A stretch of 14,071 bases of DNA from Bacteroidota bacterium (lineage in GTDB: Bacteria; CLD3; SB21): assembly GCA_020438245.1 (NCBI GenBank), contig JAGQUY010000245.1:1-14071 (forward strand). Reading direction: 5' to 3'. Positions within the stretch are counted from its first letter, which is position 1. The number at the start of each line of letters is the position of its first letter. Shown here piece by piece: positions 1 through 8,059 of this stretch. A program made the translations under genes and the position numbers. The notes under the pieces were generated by a model that was not told the origin of the DNA, did no database searches, and was given only the letters and a program-made list of their open reading frames with translations.

Positions 1-801
1 TTTTGCTGCCGTGACAAGTATACTTCCCCCGTTCGTTTCCGTAAACATCAACTCGATGATTTTCAAATCAGCCCGGTCCAGCATCCACTTGATTTGCTTT
101 AACGCGTAAAACTCCAAATGCTCATGACAAACGGTATCGTAAGATGTTCGTTCAATCATGGCCGGCATATAACTCTGCTCAAAAACCCAAATTCCGTCAT
201 CGGCCAAAACGGCGGCAACATCACGAACAAAATCCAACGGACTCTCCAGGTCGTAAAACATGGCTATGGAAGTGAGAACCTTGACCCGTTCGGAGCCCAA
301 AACCGACAGTAGCGCTGAAGCAGTAAAAAAATCAGGAATTACTTCGATATCATCGCTGTAAAATTCCTTGAATTTTCTTGCCGTAGGATCAATACCGATT
401 AGTCGATATCTGTCTTTGGGATAGGACTTCAGCAGGGTGGCATCGTTGCTTCCAACGTCAACGAAAACATCTCCGGACTTCGGGCGGGTCCTCTCCATAT
501 TACCATCGACGATACGCCCCAAGTGCTTCACCATGGAAGCATTCAGCCCTGAACGATATCCGTAATTATCGCCATACATTTGATCCAGCGCATACGAGTG
601 TTTCAACTGAAGCAGTCCACAATGGTGAGGCCCGCCCTCAATACATTTGACCAATTGAAGCGGACCTTCCAAGACGTTTTCAGAGGGGCTCTTCGGAAAT
701 ACACCCGTGAGAAACTGCGTACCCAGATCCAAGACAACCTCCAGACCTGGATTCCCGCATATTCGACATGCTGCTATTTCTTTTGTTACCGCGGTGCTCA
801 T
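1..801 (-). CDS. Zinc-containing SAM-dependent sugar C-methyltransferase, 3' end cut off by window edge
   Basis: An open frame runs from an ATG at 801 to the left edge without a stop, giving 267 residues; the family is usually about 400, so the C-terminal third is missing. I translated it by hand. The N-terminus resembles the putative zinc-binding domain of the NovU/TylC3/TcaB9 C-methyltransferases: CRIC at residues 12-15 and a second cysteine pair at 53 and 61 followed by GLLQL. YGYRSG (80-85) leads to the SAM-binding motif VDVGSNDATLL (114-124), with an acidic residue ending the next strand (GID, 136-138). A later CHEHLEFYAL segment and an NGGS segment match the substrate-pocket region; the family often has Tyr just before HEH, here Cys. 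Such enzymes methylate a carbon next to the keto group of nucleotide-linked 4-keto-6-deoxy sugars. The start shares one base with the gmd stop (TGATG) and has AAAGG just upstream. Coupling to gmd suggests a GDP-4-keto-6-deoxyhexose substrate; this is inference. Confidence 0.85.
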   Translation of the reverse strand, partial: MSTAVTKEIAACRICGNPGLEVVLDLGTQFLTGVFPKSPSENVLEGPLQLVKCIEGGPHHCGLLQLKHSYALDQMYGDNYGYRSGLNASMVKHLGRIVDGNMERTRPKSGDVFVDVGSNDATLLKSYPKDRYRLIGIDPTARKFKEFYSDDIEVIPDFFTASALLSVLGSERVKVLTSIAMFYDLESPLDFVRDVAAVLADDGIWVFEQSYMPAMIERTSYDTVCHEHLEFYALKQIKWMLDRADLKIIELMFTETNGGSILVTAAK

Positions 802-1862
802 CAAGCCTTTCCCTGGATGCCGTATTTCAACTTGAGTACTGAGTCATGATCGGACTTCACCATCATCTCAACCAGTTTCTCAAACGAACATTTCGGAGTC
901 CAGTTTAGACGACTCCGTGCCTTCGCGGCATTTCCAATCAGATAATCTACTTCCGACGGCCTGAAATACGAGGGATTAACCGTAATCACCGTCTTCTTGG
1001 TCAGCCGGTCGACCCCGCGCTCATTAATCCCCTCTCCCTCCCAAATCAGTTCAAATCCCAAGTGACCCGCAGCTTTTTCCGCAAATTCACGTACCGTATG
1101 GGTTTCACCGGTTGCCACGACAAAATCATCCGGTTCTTTTTCCTGTAACATGAGCCACATCGCTTCGACATAGTCCCCCGCGAAACCCCAGTCCCGAGAT
1201 GCATTCAGATTTCCAAGCTCAAACTGTTCCTGCAGACCTTCCTTGATCCTCGCAAAGGACAGCGTAATTTTTCGAGTCACAAAGTTTTCGCCGCGCAGGG
1301 GCGATTCATGATTGAACAGGATTCCATTGCAGGCGAACATGCCGTAGGCTTCCCTGTAATTTTTCGTAATATAGAACGAGTAGGCCTTTGCACAGGCGTA
1401 CGGACTTCTGGGATTAAAGGGTGTTTGCTCGTCTTGTGGGCTGCTCACCACTTTGCCATACAGTTCCGAACTGGAAGCCTGATAGAATTTCGTCTTTATT
1501 TTGGTTTCACGAATAGCATCGAGAATCCGGAGCGTACCGATTCCGGTTACATCACCGGTATACTCCGGCACTTCAAAAGACACTGCCACATGACTCTGAG
1601 CGCCAAGATTGTAAATTTCATCCGGATGATGTTTATCAAGAAAGCGATTGATCGAGCTGGAGTCAGACAAGTCTCCGTAATGCAAATGTAAACGCTCTTT
1701 GTAGGAGGCACCCTCAATATAGTACAAATGTTCAATTCGCGATCGGTTGAAAAGGCTCGACCTCCGCACCATACCATGGACTTCGTAGCCTTTCCTCAGG
1801 AGAAATTCGGCGAGATACGCACCATCTTGCCCGGTAATGCCTGTAATAAATGCTTTCTTCAT
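801..1862 (-). CDS. gmd: GDP-mannose 4,6-dehydratase
   Basis: This extended short-chain dehydrogenase/reductase converts GDP-D-mannose to GDP-4-keto-6-deoxy-D-mannose, the branch point to GDP-fucose, GDP-rhamnose, GDP-perosamine and related sugars. At 353 residues it has the usual length. The NADP-binding motif GITGQDG is at 8-14, followed by the family-typical RRSS (33-36) and YNLGAQSHVAVSFE (84-97). The catalytic set is visible: S131 in QASSSELYG (the position usually Thr), E133, Y155 and K159 in YACAK. NHESPLRGENFVTRKI (184-199) is the characteristic Gmd loop that binds nucleotide and shapes the tetramer. AAGGA lies eight bases before the ATG, inside the end of the preceding gene, from which it is separated by three bases. 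Its stop overlaps the start of the downstream C-methyltransferase by one base. No GDP-fucose synthase or reductase gene is in the window, so the final sugar cannot be read directly. Confidence 0.97.
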   Translation of the reverse strand: MKKAFITGITGQDGAYLAEFLLRKGYEVHGMVRRSSLFNRSRIEHLYYIEGASYKERLHLHYGDLSDSSSINRFLDKHHPDEIYNLGAQSHVAVSFEVPEYTGDVTGIGTLRILDAIRETKIKTKFYQASSSELYGKVVSSPQDEQTPFNPRSPYACAKAYSFYITKNYREAYGMFACNGILFNHESPLRGENFVTRKITLSFARIKEGLQEQFELGNLNASRDWGFAGDYVEAMWLMLQEKEPDDFVVATGETHTVREFAEKAAGHLGFELIWEGEGINERGVDRLTKKTVITVNPSYFRPSEVDYLIGNAAKARSRLNWTPKCSFEKLVEMMVKSDHDSVLKLKYGIQGKA

Positions 1863-1865
1863 GTT

Positions 1866-2597
1866 TTAGTCCTTCGTTTCAACAAAACCGATCATGATCG
1901 AGCTGGCATATGGATAAGGATCATTAAATTTAAGGTTCTGCACTTCAGCAAGCGTTGCCTCAACCCATTGATTGTCCCGGGTTGTCCTTTTCATAAACAC
2001 CATCCTCGAGAGATTCAGAGTTTTCTGTCGGATATGCTTATCCAATGTTGTATGATACGCCAATGGTACCGTAAAGACAAAAGTGGCGTTTTTATTCAGA
2101 CAGGTTCTCAACTGTTCAATGGCTTTGATGACCTTTTCCGGTTCAACGGGCTCTTCATCCCACCCGACATGCTCCAGCGTGGAAATACTGACAATCAGAT
2201 CATACTTCTGGTCCGGGCAAAAGTCAACGACGTCCTCGTTAAGAACGCCGGCAGATCTTTCGTACTTGTCCAGTACATCGTGGACAATCGGAAAATAATG
2301 AGAAAGAACATTTCCCACTTCAAGGACTCTTTTCCCACGATGACTTTGAACGATATCCCAGATTAGAGGGATCTCAACCGCCCTTTCGTTGCTCCAGGTG
2401 GAATTGTACCAGCTGAATCTATAGCGAAAACCCTTTCCATCAACGAAGAATACACGTCGTGATCTGAAAAGTTTAAAAAAACAAAAAAACAATAATCGCC
2501 CTGCTTGCTGTTTGAAGTAGCGAAAAGCCGCACCGACGACATGCAATAGTCCGTTGTCGCGATACGATTGTGTTGCTCTTTGCAGAACGGTACTCAT
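1866..2597 (-). CDS. Class I SAM-dependent methyltransferase, substrate unknown
   Basis: The 243-residue protein has a degenerate class I methyltransferase core. Motif I is VLEVGNVLSHY (91-101), where the usual GxGxG is reduced to GN; an acidic NED segment (120-122) follows, and YDLIVSISTLEHVGWDE (132-148) is the motif II/III region seen in many glycan-locus methyltransferases. The first 90 residues are not catalytic: they include a hydrophobic and aromatic stretch, LLFFCFFKLF (35-44), followed by RSRR, which could associate with the membrane face. There is no signal peptide. It sits four bases after the flippase stop and three bases before gmd. By context it probably methylates a sugar hydroxyl of the polymer or a precursor, but neither acceptor nor position can be told from sequence. 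An AAGGGA element precedes the ATG. The aromatic stretch is encoded by two T7 runs (2475-2489), discussed under findings. Confidence 0.75.
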   Translation of the reverse strand: MSTVLQRATQSYRDNGLLHVVGAAFRYFKQQAGRLLFFCFFKLFRSRRVFFVDGKGFRYRFSWYNSTWSNERAVEIPLIWDIVQSHRGKRVLEVGNVLSHYFPIVHDVLDKYERSAGVLNEDVVDFCPDQKYDLIVSISTLEHVGWDEEPVEPEKVIKAIEQLRTCLNKNATFVFTVPLAYHTTLDKHIRQKTLNLSRMVFMKRTTRDNQWVEATLAEVQNLKFNDPYPYASSIMIGFVETKD

Positions 2598-2601
2598 GAT
2601 A

Positions 2602-3984
2602 TTATCCCTTGTCCGCGGTCTGAGTCGGTTTCTGATGCTTGGCCACTCTCATGACAACGAAGAAGACGATAAATACGGCTGCAATGATCTCATGAATTAC
2701 CCATGCAATCGCCGCGGCCAACACCCCCAATGTCGGAAGCAAAAACAGATTGATTGCCACCACAACTGCGAATTGAATGGTGGCCACCCACCAGTATTGT
2801 TTTTCCAAACCCAGGCTGTAGCCGAAAATCCAAATCGGCGAGACCAGGATCGAAATCGAATATCTGAAACACAGAAGCCGGGCAAGATTGACCGAAGATT
2901 CGTATTGATCACCGAAGAAAAATGTCGTGGCAAGCGGCGCAAAGAAAACGTAGAGAAGACTCAAGACAGATAAAAGGCCGAATAGTTTAGTGAAATTCTT
3001 GACAAACGGAAGCGCCTCTTCAACCCTCTTGAATCCTGACAGTTTTGGCCATAACACCACATTCAAGGCTTCCAGAAGAAAAATTAAGGGAAGACAAAAC
3101 CGGTTTGCTACATGATACCAGCCAATTTGGGATGAATCCAACATCGAACCCATGATCCAGATATCACATTTTGCCGTTACCGAGTAAATAATAGATGCAA
3201 CAAACATGTACTTGGCAAACCGATTCGGATTCAATTCCTCAAGGGCGGAACCTTGTGCGTGCGGAGCACGAAACAGCGTCCTAATGTCTTGCCGCATGGA
3301 GCCGGTCTTTTCAATAGTCCATGAAAAAATGGATGCCGGAATAACCTGCGAGAAGATCAGAACGCTTACCGCCACACCGGCAAGAGCTACCCAAACTACC
3401 AAGTCCAGGGTCCAAAAGTGAAGTACGGCCATGATCAGCAATCCGATTAGAAGAACGACAGACGGAGCGGATTGTACCAGTGCGTACATACCATATCGTT
3501 TTTGTGACTGGTAGTAAACCGCCGGTATCATGGAAATAGAGGTAAGAACGCCGGTCGCAACGCTGAGAAAACACAAATAGAGAATATCGGGCACGCGCCA
3601 AACGGACTGCACGACGCCGGGCAGAATAACGATGGCCGCGATTGCCGCGGTTCCCACAATCACCACCCTCACACGAAATGCCCATTGCATAATTCTGATG
3701 TGCAAAGGTTTATCCTGAAGCGAAAATGCTCTGGAGGAAAATCGAACAGCGGTTTGACCAATCCCGAGATCGCCGAACATCATAATCAGGGTCGAAATAC
3801 TGATGATCAACGCATACTTGCCCAGCCCATCCGAGCCCAAGCCTCGAGCCAACAGTATCGTGGACAACAAGCCCGTGGCCGCCAGAATGACCCGTGGTAC
3901 CAGGGAGATTCCGACCGAAACGGCGCCTTGACGCGCCTCTCTAAATAATTTAAAACCTTCAACTACAAGGGAGGGTGTGCTCAT
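2602..3984 (-). CDS. Wzx-like polysaccharide flippase (MOP/MATE superfamily membrane protein)
   Basis: A 460-residue integral membrane protein with about 12 predicted hydrophobic helices (roughly 27-46, 55-72, 105-126, 133-156, 168-190, 194-216, 257-279, 295-313, 331-357, 370-390, 396-417, 419-446). A polar loop at 221-255 splits the two six-helix halves, as in the polysaccharide-biosynthesis branch of the MOP exporters. GDLGIGQTAVRF at 71-82 matches the segment with a D-x-G core that follows the second helix in Wzx/RfbX proteins. The family moves undecaprenyl-diphosphate-linked repeat units from the cytoplasmic to the periplasmic face. The N-terminus before helix 1 is cytoplasmic and lacks a signal peptide. 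The start at 3984 has no clear Shine-Dalgarno sequence, so it is somewhat uncertain, though no better upstream codon is evident in the 36-base gap after the export gene. A lipid or teichuronic-type exporter of the same superfamily cannot be excluded. Confidence 0.88.
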   Translation of the reverse strand: MSTPSLVVEGFKLFREARQGAVSVGISLVPRVILAATGLLSTILLARGLGSDGLGKYALIISISTLIMMFGDLGIGQTAVRFSSRAFSLQDKPLHIRIMQWAFRVRVVIVGTAAIAAIVILPGVVQSVWRVPDILYLCFLSVATGVLTSISMIPAVYYQSQKRYGMYALVQSAPSVVLLIGLLIMAVLHFWTLDLVVWVALAGVAVSVLIFSQVIPASIFSWTIEKTGSMRQDIRTLFRAPHAQGSALEELNPNRFAKYMFVASIIYSVTAKCDIWIMGSMLDSSQIGWYHVANRFCLPLIFLLEALNVVLWPKLSGFKRVEEALPFVKNFTKLFGLLSVLSLLYVFFAPLATTFFFGDQYESSVNLARLLCFRYSISILVSPIWIFGYSLGLEKQYWWVATIQFAVVVAINLFLLPTLGVLAAAIAWVIHEIIAAVFIVFFVVMRVAKHQKPTQTADKG

Positions 3985-4020
3985 GAGAAAGGAACCGTTT
4001 CGCAGTGATCGATGGCAAGC

Positions 4021-5634
4021 CTATCTTGTGACGGTGATGTAAATGAGAACCGCAGTGGACGCGATAGTTGCCAATTGGCCGGTAATTGCCAGGATATCTT
4101 TGAAAAGCTCCCAGCCATCTATGGGTTCTTTTTCAGGTACGAAAATAACATCTGCATCTTCTATCTCGATATTGTCCTTTGCGTCGATCCAACGCTCTCC
4201 GAAATCTCTGATAATCGTAACGTCCCTCTTTTTGGGCCTGTCCTTGTATCCGCCGGCGGCATCTATATATGCATTATAGTTCTGACCGGGCTTAAGGTCG
4301 TAGATTCCGGCGCGAAGAACACCCCCAACCAACGTTACGGTCTTCTTCTCCTTGGCGACATAGACGTGGTCCCCGTCTCGAAGCAGAACATCATACTTCT
4401 TATCAAGCGCGGAACCACCAAATAATTTAATGAAATCGGTTCTAACCGCCGGCGACTCCTGGCGGGACTTGGCTTTGAAATAGGCCTTTTCAATTTCGTT
4501 CATCTCGGTCAAGGGAGTCTTTTTCAACCGTTCGTACTCAGAATCGGTGCCTTCATACTTCCTATTACGGTACACAATGATTCGGCCCAGTTCGACATCC
4601 GGCGTAAAACCACCTGCAGCGACAACAAGATCGCTCACCTTTGTCGATTGATCCTCAATCGGATAGGTCCCCGGACGTAAGACCTCACCGTCAATGGTCA
4701 CAATATCATCCGGATGGAAAAGGTATTTGTTCCTGAAGAAAAGGCGATCATCCGGTAAAATTCGGAAATTATTGAGCGTGTCCGAACGCGAGATCGTATT
4801 AAGATCATAGATGGTAGAAATTACCGCACGTCCTGTATCCTTTGCAAAGCGAGCCAGTTCCACAGACGCCGAGTCAACGTCAATCTTAAGACCTCTGCAC
4901 AACGGAAGTACATCCAGCAATCGTTCTCCGGGTATCAACTCGTAGTTACCGGGAGCACCCACACTGCCAAACACGGAATAGTCGGCATAGATGTCGGGAA
5001 CAAATACCACATCGCCCTCAAGAACGTAAGGGTCGGATGCAATATCACCCATGTTGTAACGTCTCGTGAGATCCACTCTCTCTTCGGTCCCATTTCGCCG
5101 GCGAAGGAGGATGTTTCTTTGGGAGCCCTTTGAACCACCCGCCAATTTCAGAACATTGCTTACGCGATCGGCTGCGGAAGCCCTGACATACCCAACCTTC
5201 TCCACGGCACCGGCCACATGAACCCGAAAGAAACGGAGAGATGCCAGACTGACGGCAATGTCGGCATTGGTGAAGATTTTTCGCAGGGATTGCCGAATTT
5301 TGTCTTTAGCTTGAGTGAGGGTGAGTGAACGAACATCGATCGGAAGAACAGACGGCAATATCACATATCCCTCAGGAGAGATCATGGTCTTGAAATTCTC
5401 ACTAACCTGCCCAAGAACCGAAACAACTAGCTCATCACCGGCGCCCACTTGATATTGGTCAGGATCAATCGGCGCATCCAGAATATTTCCTTTGGAAATT
5501 TGCTGATCCGACAGAATCAGCTCCTGTTTGAGCTGAGCATCTTCTTTCGCTTCCTTCGAGGGATCTACCTGGGCCAACACGGATTGCACCGCAATGGCAG
5601 TTATCACAACATAAAAAGCCACCCTCATATTCAT
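4021..5634 (-). CDS. Wza-like SLBB-domain polysaccharide export protein
   Basis: The 537-residue protein starts with a Sec signal peptide: a basic N-end (MNMR), a hydrophobic core (5-19) and likely cleavage after VLA at 19-21. There is no cysteine at the cleavage site, so it is not a lipoprotein as E. coli Wza is; the only cysteine is residue 246. A polysaccharide export domain follows (about 58-135, with YQVGAGDELVVSVLG at 61-75 and ISPEGYVILP at 85-94). Four SLBB units then each carry a G-V/E-x-x-x-G-x-Y core near 142-149, 223-231, 315-324 and 437-445. A hydrophobic helix near the C-terminus (about 515-535, ending VTR) corresponds to the Wza helix that forms the outer-membrane pore. The family makes the periplasmic and outer-membrane conduit for capsule or exopolysaccharide. 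It overlaps the epimerase stop by four bases (ATGA), with AAGG about eight bases upstream. A second ATG at codon 3 is an alternative start. No Wzc-type kinase gene is adjacent. Confidence 0.92.
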   Translation of the reverse strand: MNMRVAFYVVITAIAVQSVLAQVDPSKEAKEDAQLKQELILSDQQISKGNILDAPIDPDQYQVGAGDELVVSVLGQVSENFKTMISPEGYVILPSVLPIDVRSLTLTQAKDKIRQSLRKIFTNADIAVSLASLRFFRVHVAGAVEKVGYVRASAADRVSNVLKLAGGSKGSQRNILLRRRNGTEERVDLTRRYNMGDIASDPYVLEGDVVFVPDIYADYSVFGSVGAPGNYELIPGERLLDVLPLCRGLKIDVDSASVELARFAKDTGRAVISTIYDLNTISRSDTLNNFRILPDDRLFFRNKYLFHPDDIVTIDGEVLRPGTYPIEDQSTKVSDLVVAAGGFTPDVELGRIIVYRNRKYEGTDSEYERLKKTPLTEMNEIEKAYFKAKSRQESPAVRTDFIKLFGGSALDKKYDVLLRDGDHVYVAKEKKTVTLVGGVLRAGIYDLKPGQNYNAYIDAAGGYKDRPKKRDVTIIRDFGERWIDAKDNIEIEDADVIFVPEKEPIDGWELFKDILAITGQLATIASTAVLIYITVTR

Positions 5635-6743
5635 AACAGCACCTTTTCAAAAACATCGGTAATTCGTTCAGCCGCTTTGCCATCCCACAACTCGGGTATC
5701 CCGCCCTTTTTGTATCGTCCGGCAAAAATCAATTCGATTTCAGAAAGAAGCCGGTCCGAGTCATGACCAATCAGCGTATTGGTTCCCGAGTCAATGGTAA
5801 CGGGCCGTTCGGTATTGTCCCGCATCGTCAGACAAGGAATGCCCATAAATGTCGTCTCTTCCTGGATGCCGCCAGAGTCGGTAACCACGCACCGGGCACC
5901 CTGCATGAGTCGTACAAAGTCAATATATCCAACCGGATCTATCATTTGCAATCCGGCTAATTTCTTAATTTCGGACTGCAATCCATGATGTTCAAACATT
6001 TTTCTCGTCCGCGGATGCGTCGGAAATACGACAGGTGCTTTCTTCTGGAGCTTGTCCAGCCAGTGCACGATGGAACGTAAGGCGTCGGCATTATCTACAT
6101 TGGAAGGACGATGCAGGGTAACAAGTATATAGCCGTTATTTTTGAGTTGCAGGTCGCGAAGCACCGTGCTGTTCTTGATCCGGTCAGACGAAAAGACCAG
6201 AGAGTCAATCATGACGTTACCGCAAAAATGGATCTGATCTGTTCTTTTGCCTTCCTTCAGAAGGTTTTGTGATCCGCTGGGTTCGGTCGTAAAAAGATAA
6301 TCCGACAAGGCGTCCGTAACTATCCTGTTGATCTCCTCCGGCATCGTTCGATCGCCACTCCGCAGTCCCGCCTCCACATGGGCAACCGGAACGCACAACT
6401 TGGCTGACGTAACGGAACAAGCCAGGGTGGAGTTAACATCTCCAACCACAAGCACCGAATCGGGCCTCCTGTCCATCACCACTTTTTCAAATTTGGTCAT
6501 GACCAGCGCCGTCTGTTCGGCATGTGAACCGGAACCTACTTCCAGATGAATATCCGGAGGAGGAATCTGAAGATCGTTGAAGAATACATCAGACATCTTG
6601 GCGTCGTAGTGTTGTCCGGTATGCACGAGAACCGTTTCAAAACGATCACGGCACCGCATAACTCTCAAGATGGGCGCGACTTTCATAAAATTGGGCCGCG
6701 CACCCGCAATCACCAGAATTCGGGGGCGTTTGCCTAAACCCAT
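5631..6743 (-). CDS. wecB: UDP-N-acetylglucosamine 2-epimerase (non-hydrolysing)
   Basis: This enzyme interconverts UDP-GlcNAc and UDP-ManNAc in the cytoplasm. The 370-residue length is typical. Diagnostic motifs are GARPNFMK (14-21), HTGQHYD (41-47), GDVNSTLA (101-108), HVEAGLRSGDRTMPEEINR (122-140), LHRPSNVD (210-217), TDSGGIQEE (288-296) and ERPVTIDSGTN (312-322). The equivalents of the E. coli catalytic residues D95, E117, E131 and H213 are present as D102, E124, E137 and H211. Its start overlaps the end of the upstream dehydrogenase by ten bases, and its stop overlaps the export gene by four, so translation is probably coupled. Because the upstream dehydrogenase looks like WbpA rather than WecC, the true substrate could instead be an oxidised or modified UDP-GlcNAc derivative, as for WbpI in Pseudomonas. 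Family assignment is secure, the exact substrate less so. Confidence 0.93.
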   Translation of the reverse strand: MGLGKRPRILVIAGARPNFMKVAPILRVMRCRDRFETVLVHTGQHYDAKMSDVFFNDLQIPPPDIHLEVGSGSHAEQTALVMTKFEKVVMDRRPDSVLVVGDVNSTLACSVTSAKLCVPVAHVEAGLRSGDRTMPEEINRIVTDALSDYLFTTEPSGSQNLLKEGKRTDQIHFCGNVMIDSLVFSSDRIKNSTVLRDLQLKNNGYILVTLHRPSNVDNADALRSIVHWLDKLQKKAPVVFPTHPRTRKMFEHHGLQSEIKKLAGLQMIDPVGYIDFVRLMQGARCVVTDSGGIQEETTFMGIPCLTMRDNTERPVTIDSGTNTLIGHDSDRLLSEIELIFAGRYKKGGIPELWDGKAAERITDVFEKVLL

Positions 6744-8059
6744 CGACCCGATCCGAGGACGAACACTTTATGGTTTTTGTTTCCGATGGAAGACGTCGCA
6801 TTTCGGGTATCCACAACCATGGGGGCATTCTCAACAATCATGGCCATGTCATACAGACTGTGATCCGTTCCAATGACCACGCAATCCACCTCACTCCAGA
6901 TCTCTTTGGTGAGCGCCTTCGAGGTAAACCTTTGGCCAAGCAGTTCGACCTGGGGTACATGAGGATCGTTGTACATCAGGTTCTTGAATCCCCGTTGAAG
7001 AAGGATTTGCATGATCATCAAGGACGGCGAATGACGAATATCATCGACATCCTTTTTGAAAGCGGCCCCGAGCATCAATATACGAGATTCTTTGAGCGGG
7101 ATGCCTTTTTGAGCTATTGCTTCCACAATCATTGAGTAAACATAGTGAGGCATGTTTTCGTTGATCTCGGCAGCAAGCTCAATGAAATTGGTATGAAAAT
7201 CATACCCTTTTGCTTTCCACGACAGATAGTACGGATCAATGTTAATACAGTGACCGCCTATGCCCGGACCCGGATAAAACGGCATAAACCCGAAAGGCTT
7301 GGTTGCGGCCGCGTTAATTACTTCCCACATATCGATCCCGCCCATTCGGTCACACAGCTGTGCAAGTTCGTTTACCAAAGCAATGTTGACGCTTCGAAAA
7401 ATATTTTCAAGCAATTTGGTCATTTCTGCAATCTTCGGGCTTGAGACCGCAACTACCCTCTCAATAATCTGCTGGTTGGCCAAGCAGGCAAGCTCCGTGC
7501 ACCGTTTGGTGACCCCGCCGACAAGTACGGGTGTATTTGCAGTTGTATATTTTTTGTTGCCCGGATCGATGCGCTCCGGCGAAAAAGCCAGGAAGAAATC
7601 ATGGCCAACTTTGAGCCCCGTTGACTCGAGTATGGGCTGAGTAATTCCTTCCGTTGTTTCCGGAAACGTCGTACTCTTGAGGATAATCAACTGCTCTTTC
7701 CGAAGACCCTTGGCGATACTTTCACTGGCGGCGCGAATGAAGGAAATATCGGGTTCCTTGTTATCCGTAAAAGGTGTGGGAACGCAGATATACACTATGT
7801 CCATCTCGGAAATCCGTTGATAACCTGCTTCCGCCTTCAGTTTCCCGGACTGCACACAACTTTGAAAACGATCGTTGGCTATATCATCGATGTAATTTTG
7901 ACCCTTGTTGATACTCTCAATCTTTTGTCGATCGAGGTCAATGCCGAGCGTATTAAATCCGTTGGCCGCAAATTCAACCGCGAGCGGCAGTCCAACGTAT
8001 CCAAGTCCGATAATTCCAACCGTGGCTGTTTTGTCTTTTATTTTGCTTTCCAGATTCAT
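6734..8059 (-). CDS. wbpA: UDP-N-acetyl-hexosamine 6-dehydrogenase, WbpA-like nucleotide sugar dehydrogenase
   Basis: This NAD-dependent four-electron dehydrogenase oxidises C6 of a UDP-N-acetylhexosamine to the uronic acid. At 441 residues it has three domains: a Rossmann domain with GIIGLGYVGLPLA (15-27), a central dimerisation helix, and a C-terminal UDP-binding Rossmann domain (about 325-441, with GAAFKKDVDDIRHSP at 331-345). Catalytic residues visible are E162 in SPERIDPG, K215 and N219 in the central helix (EMTKLLEN), and nucleophile C271 in GPGIGGHCINIDPYYLSWKA (264-283). That last motif, with YYLSWKA, is closer to UDP-GlcNAc dehydrogenases such as WbpA/TviB than to the WecC UDP-ManNAc enzyme. 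Its start overlaps the ugd stop by four bases (ATGA), and GGAG lies four bases before the ATG. Followed directly by a 2-epimerase gene, it should supply an acidic GlcNAcA- or ManNAcA-type precursor. Substrate is inferred from motif resemblance only. Confidence 0.9.
   Translation of the reverse strand: MNLESKIKDKTATVGIIGLGYVGLPLAVEFAANGFNTLGIDLDRQKIESINKGQNYIDDIANDRFQSCVQSGKLKAEAGYQRISEMDIVYICVPTPFTDNKEPDISFIRAASESIAKGLRKEQLIILKSTTFPETTEGITQPILESTGLKVGHDFFLAFSPERIDPGNKKYTTANTPVLVGGVTKRCTELACLANQQIIERVVAVSSPKIAEMTKLLENIFRSVNIALVNELAQLCDRMGGIDMWEVINAAATKPFGFMPFYPGPGIGGHCINIDPYYLSWKAKGYDFHTNFIELAAEINENMPHYVYSMIVEAIAQKGIPLKESRILMLGAAFKKDVDDIRHSPSLMIMQILLQRGFKNLMYNDPHVPQVELLGQRFTSKALTKEIWSEVDCVVIGTDHSLYDMAMIVENAPMVVDTRNATSSIGNKNHKVFVLGSGRWV

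Noticed and set aside
1728..2366. A 212-codon plus-strand open frame spanning the 5' end of gmd and the small methyltransferase gene.
   Set aside because: It crosses two verified minus-strand genes and their junction, and its translation has no recognisable motif.
2472..2481. TTTAAAC in the small methyltransferase gene as a programmed -1 frameshift site.
   Set aside because: The codon phase is TTT AAA C, not the T TTA AAC phase that -1 slippage needs, and the zero-frame product is a complete methyltransferase.
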